Source of the DNA: Saprolegnia diclina VS20
Lineage: Eukaryota > Oomycota > Saprolegniomycetes > Saprolegniales > Saprolegniaceae
DNA length: 27,146 bases
Assembly (NCBI RefSeq): GCF_000281045.1
Contig: NW_008246074.1
Coordinates: forward strand, 535,386-562,531
Direction: 5' to 3'
The notes under the pieces were generated by a model. That model was given only the letters and a program-made list of their open reading frames with translations, was not told where the DNA came from and ran no database searches. A program made the translations under genes and the position numbers. This document shows positions 25,601 through 27,146 of this stretch, piece by piece. Positions within the stretch are counted from its first letter, which is position 1. Each line of letters begins with the position of its first letter.

Positions 25601-27146
25601 AGTCAGCATTACTGCCGGTCGCAGCGTCGCCACAGGCTCTATCGGCGGTCTAACATCCCTTTCGGGCGGCGCAGGCACTGTTGGCGGCAACGTACAGCTT
25701 ACTGGTGGCGTCGGCAGCTCATCTACAGGCACCGGTGGTGGAAACATCGTTCTTGCCGGCGGCGCCGGCTCATCTAGCACTGGCGGCTCCGTCACGCTTA
25801 CCAGCGGCGCAGGGGCGGCTACCATGGCCAGCGGTCTACTCAGCCTCTCCACGCTTGCAGGATCCGCTACAAGTGGCAGCATTACGCTCACGACAGGTGA
25901 CTCGTCGGCAGGATCGGGCGGTACCATTGCGCTTCTTGCCGGATTGTCGACAAATGCTGCCGGAAGCAGTGTCAGCATCACGGCTGGTGCAAGCGCTGCC
26001 AACACAGGCGGTACAAGTCAAGTCACGGGCGGAGCGGGGGCCACGGGGGGCAACGTACTGCTCACAGGTGGCGTCGGAACCGCCAACGTCGGTGGTAACG
26101 TTGTACTTACAAGTGGGGCCGGTGCCACTGGCTACGCCAGTGGTGGTATCACTCTCTCGACCACTGGTGCGGGTCTCAACAGTGGCGCAATTGCACTCTC
26201 AACAGGCGCCTCAACATCGGGCGCCGGTGGCTCAATCTCGCTCTCGGTCGGCGACACGGCGACGGGTACCGGAAGCTCCATATCCTTGACTTCAGGGAAG
26301 AGCGCGGACGCGCCAGGTGGCAAGACCTCCATATTTGGGGGTATTGGTACGATTGGTGGCAACGTCGAGCTCACAGCTGGTACTGGAAGTACGACGACGG
26401 CCGTTGTGGGTGGTGGCAATGTGGTCTTGACCGGTGGCGTGGGCTCGTCAAGCACTGGTGGCAGCGTTCAACTGATCAGTGGTGCTGGCTCGACATCGAC
26501 ATCTAGTGGTCAAGTTGTTCTCTCCACACTTGGTGGTACCACAACAAGTGGAAGCATCGTTTTGTCCACGGGAAGTGCCTCGGCGGGATCCAGCGGCACG
26601 ATTCGATTAACCGCTGGAGCAAGCTCAACCGCAACTGGGAGCGCCGTAATCATCACAGCGGGTACCAGCACTGCCGGATCGGGCACCGGTGGAAAGAGCA
26701 ATATTCTTGGCGGCCAAGGAAGCACGGGTGGCAACGTCGAGATGACTGGCGGCGCTGGCTCTGCGGGTGTCGGCGGCAACGTCATTCTAATGAGTGGCGC
26801 TGGATCGACTACAAGCGGGGCCGTGTCAATTTCGACAATTGGTGGGGCCATTAACAGTGGCTCTATCTCATTGACGACGGGTGTGTCCTCCTCTGGCACT
26901 GGCGGCAGTATTGCTCTCGTGGTCGGCGATAGCACTTCCGACGTTGGAAGCGCGATAACGTTGACGTCCGGGGTTTCGACTGCAGCGAGTGGCGGGAAAA
27001 CATCTCTATTTGGTGGTGCCGGCCTCGTCGGTGGCAACGTGGAGTTGTCAGGTGGTGTCGGCAGCTCGTCTTCGGGTCTCGGCGGCGGCAACGTCGTTCT
27101 AACTGGCGGTGTCGGGTCGGCAAGTACCGGCGGAAGTATCAATCTT
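3..27146 (+). CDS. Giant Gly/Ser/Thr-rich repeat protein, predicted beta-solenoid; partial at both ends
   Basis: Codons starting at position 3 run 9,048 codons to the last base without a stop; neither start nor terminus is present. Gly and Ser together make up roughly half of the residues, with Thr, Ala, Val, Ile and Leu most of the rest. I found only two Cys and one Trp. The sequence is about 600 coils of mostly 15 residues (13-19), typified by SISLSTGSSTSGSGG: alternating Ile/Val and Leu at coil positions 2 and 4, then a Gly/Ser/Thr turn closing in GG or SG. This resembles beta-solenoid repeats of surface adhesins and fibres, but I recognise no named family and no enzymatic domain. Secretion signal, anchor or cap domains would lie outside the window. 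By rough estimate the visible part is about 0.75 MDa; if every coil stacks at about 0.48 nm it would form a rod near 0.3 micrometre. That it is coding is near certain; a structural or adhesive role is inference. Confidence 0.95.
1665..3857 (+). repeat. Zone II: ten tandem 5-coil (73-residue) modules, period 219 bp
   Basis: Module starts, taken at the coil resembling SITASVGLGTSGSGG, fall at 1665, 1884, 2103, 2322, 2541, 2760, 2979, 3198, 3417 and 3636, with the next equivalent coil at 3858. Nine modules are exactly 219 bp and the last is 222 bp because one coil gained a Gly. Each module contains coils of 15, 13, 15, 15 and 15 residues; the 13-residue coil resembles SVALTAGSSTTGG. Copies differ greatly in DNA and protein sequence although their lengths match, so this is not a young tandem duplication. 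No marker coil occurs here. With one further 5-coil block upstream and an 8-coil block, the 920 codons between markers 1188 and 3948 equal 117 + 11 x 73. Confidence 0.9.
2541..2759 (+). repeat. Type example of the 5-coil module
   Basis: This 73-codon copy shows the five coil types in order: SITASVGLGTSGSGG; then the short coil SVALTAGSSTTGG; then AVSIASGSSTAGVSG; then TVAISSASAAGGSSG; then PLQVSTGNAVGGAGG. Fourth-coil members across the array often read S/T-x-S-A-x-G-G-x-S-G, with a Gly pair in mid-turn. There are no charged residues in this copy, typical of the 5-coil type. The neighbouring copies at 2322 and 2760 have the same layout with different residues and codons. Confidence 0.85.
4194..4196 (+). 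other. Rare Cys in coil LVSVSTGTATCGAGG
   Basis: This is one of only two Cys codons I found in 9,048 (residue 1398 counted from position 3). The Cys replaces the Ser of the usual T-S-G-x-G-G turn. The other Cys sits at the same position of an equivalent coil at 8415. With no nearby partner, an intrachain disulfide between neighbouring coils is unlikely. Confidence 0.8.
6669..7415 (+). repeat. Composite with two 5-coil blocks
   Basis: The interval is 249 codons instead of 175. After a Lys-marker, 7-coil block there are two successive 5-coil blocks, the second containing the 13-residue coil TVSLTAGSGPLGG and a coil resembling the zone II type. The marker KTMLFGGTGTVGG is followed by the Glu-bearing coil NIEVTAGTGSSAGGG. 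The extra 73 or so codons show that 5-coil blocks were gained or lost as units. Confidence 0.75.
8415..8417 (+). other. Rare Cys in coil GVSVSTGSGTCGAGG
   Basis: This is the second of the two Cys codons (residue 2805). Coil type and position match the Cys at 4194, with T-C-G-A-G-G in both. The two lie 1,407 residues apart. A shared ancestral substitution copied with a larger block, or two independent Ser-to-Cys changes (one base each from TCT or AGT), would both explain it. Confidence 0.8.
9576..10190 (+). repeat. Two consecutive 7-coil blocks lacking the 5-coil partner
   Basis: Markers at 9576, 9882 and 10191 are only 102 and 103 codons apart, inside a zone where 175 is the rule. The marker at 9882 begins with Arg (RALMSSGNGATGG) and is followed by the only Glu-bearing second coil paired with Arg rather than Lys. 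These two blocks match the zone IV layout, so they are either a loss of two 5-coil blocks or a small island of the zone IV type. Confidence 0.75.
11238..11801 (+). repeat. 8-coil plus 5-coil composite with irregular coil boundaries
   Basis: This module is 188 codons. After the marker ANSLLAGSGVTGG there is an additional coil, VSAVIGGASTSATGG, so the block has eight coils before the 5-coil block. Several coils are one residue short or lack the first strand residue. The next marker (11802, AIRTTAGSGTLGG) has lost the usual hydrophobic fourth position. Just upstream, at 11073-11075, is the only Trp codon I found in the window. Confidence 0.6.
22431..22739 (+). repeat. Type example of the 7-coil module
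   Basis: This 103-codon copy starts with the Lys marker KVSVSGNTGTSGG. The second coil, NVELKGGSASSNTATGG, has Glu at position 3. Then come SVLLTSGAGGTLSG, the aromatic-bearing SITLSSFGGAFSSG, SLNLGTGTTTAGSSG, AIIITAGGSATGIGG and PITLTSGVASQSTGG. It shows that individual coils vary from 13 to 17 residues while the module total stays near 103. Confidence 0.8.
25650..26012 (+). repeat. Type example of the 8-coil module
   Basis: This 121-codon copy begins with a marker that lacks Lys (LTSLSGGAGTVGG). Its second coil has Gln, not Glu, at position 3 (NVQLTGGVGSSSTGTGGG). The extra eighth coil is the following NIVLAGGAGSSSTGG, nearly a duplicate of its neighbour, which suggests that the 8-coil form arose by duplication of the second coil. 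The remaining coils follow the 7-coil order. Confidence 0.8.

Larger units (their letters stand above)
3948..27044 (+). other. Series of coupled Lys and Glu residues in successive coils
   Basis: Twenty-five of the 63 marker coils begin with Lys. In 21 of these, position 3 of the next coil is Glu, 15 codons downstream (16 in two cases). Lys/Glu codon pairs sit at 3948/3993, 5619/5664, 6669/6714, 8526/8571, 9051/9096, 12333/12378, 12852/12897, 14208/14253, 16185/16230, 16497/16542, 17157/17202, 18438/18486, 20748/20793, 22431/22476, 23043/23091, 23397/23442, 23709/23754, 24993/25038, 26322/26367, 26694/26739 and 26997/27042. An Arg/Glu pair is at 9882/9927. About half of the Lys and well over half of the Glu in the protein belong to this series. 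A salt bridge between stacked coils is the natural inference. Confidence 0.8.
13902..27146 (+). repeat. Zone IV: 7- and 8-coil modules only
   Basis: Forty-one marker coils, from 13902 to 26997, give 40 intervals. Twenty-four are 99-105 codons (7 coils) and sixteen are 116-124 (8 coils); none falls from 106 to 115. The extra coil is usually a second copy of the N-V-x-L-T-G-G type after the marker. No 5-coil block with its own 13-residue coil remains. The typical order is marker, NVELTGGAGSSSTGG type, then SVLLTSGAGATSYSSG type, SITLSTAGGATTSG type, and three 15-residue coils. Fourth coils often carry an aromatic residue (G-G-A-F/Y-x-S-G). The array runs off the window end. Confidence 0.9.

Noticed and set aside
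3-27146. Non-coding satellite DNA
   Set aside because: The register is kept for 27 kb with no stop, variation looks largely synonymous, and periods are multiples of three. A satellite would not preserve a reading frame.
3-27146. RTX calcium-binding repeats or mycobacterial PE_PGRS-type Gly repeats
   Set aside because: Asp is too scarce for the RTX nonapeptide G-G-x-G-x-D, and the repeats alternate strand-like x-I-x-L-x segments with turns rather than running G-G-A/G-G-N triplets.
3-27146. Ice-binding beta-helix (regular T-x-T faces)
   Set aside because: Thr is common but I see no column of T-x-T kept at one coil position over successive coils. A structural model could reopen this.
3-27146. 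Introns, gene boundaries, tRNA/rRNA genes, CRISPR arrays, promoters, terminators, mobile or virus-like elements
   Set aside because: The open frame leaves no intergenic space, coil periodicity is unbroken at every junction I checked, and I saw no characteristic sequence of these elements.

Overview
The whole window lies inside one giant protein-coding gene read on the + strand. The frame whose codons begin at position 3 (3, 6, 9 and so on) stays open to the last base. That is 9,048 consecutive codons, and I found no stop when I read them line by line. Neither end of the gene is in the window, so the true protein is longer. An ORF search that needs both a start and a stop inside the window will miss it and report only fragments from wrong frames. 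I saw no second gene, RNA gene, mobile element, CRISPR array, intron signal, promoter or terminator.

The protein is built almost entirely of Gly, Ser, Thr, Ala and Val/Ile/Leu. It is a chain of roughly 600 short repeats, mostly 15 residues, of the type SISLSTGSSTSGSGG. Each has a short alternating beta-strand segment followed by a Gly/Ser-rich turn ending in GG or SG. This is the pattern expected of a beta-solenoid, so I call each repeat a 'coil'. Coils group into modules: a 7-coil block of about 102-103 residues that opens with a distinctive 13-residue 'marker' coil (often beginning with Lys), an 8-coil version about 15 residues longer, and a 5-coil block of exactly 73 residues (219 bp). Nearly every distance between the 63 marker coils I mapped is a sum of these blocks.

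Layout: (I) 3-1664 has 12-coil composites (7 + 5 coils, 174-175 residues). (II) 1665-3857 has ten tandem 5-coil blocks, nine of exactly 219 bp and one of 222 bp. (III) 3858-13901 again has mainly 12-coil composites, with a few insertions and omissions. (IV) 13902 to the end has only 7- and 8-coil blocks, with no 5-coil blocks. DNA of neighbouring modules is strongly diverged, with free synonymous variation, while module lengths stay nearly fixed. This argues for an old repeat array held by protein structure rather than young satellite DNA.

The most interesting internal signal is a charge coupling. Glu at position 3 of the coil after the marker occurs 22 times in 63 modules. It follows a marker beginning with Lys (21) or Arg (1) every time, and never follows any of the 30 markers with a non-basic first residue.

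Organism: not determinable with confidence. The window is moderately GC-rich, has no CpG shortage and no visible intron over 27 kb. A microbial eukaryote (for example an oomycete or alga) or a bacterium with giant adhesins would both fit. The likely role, by inference only, is a very long extracellular or surface fibre or adhesin.
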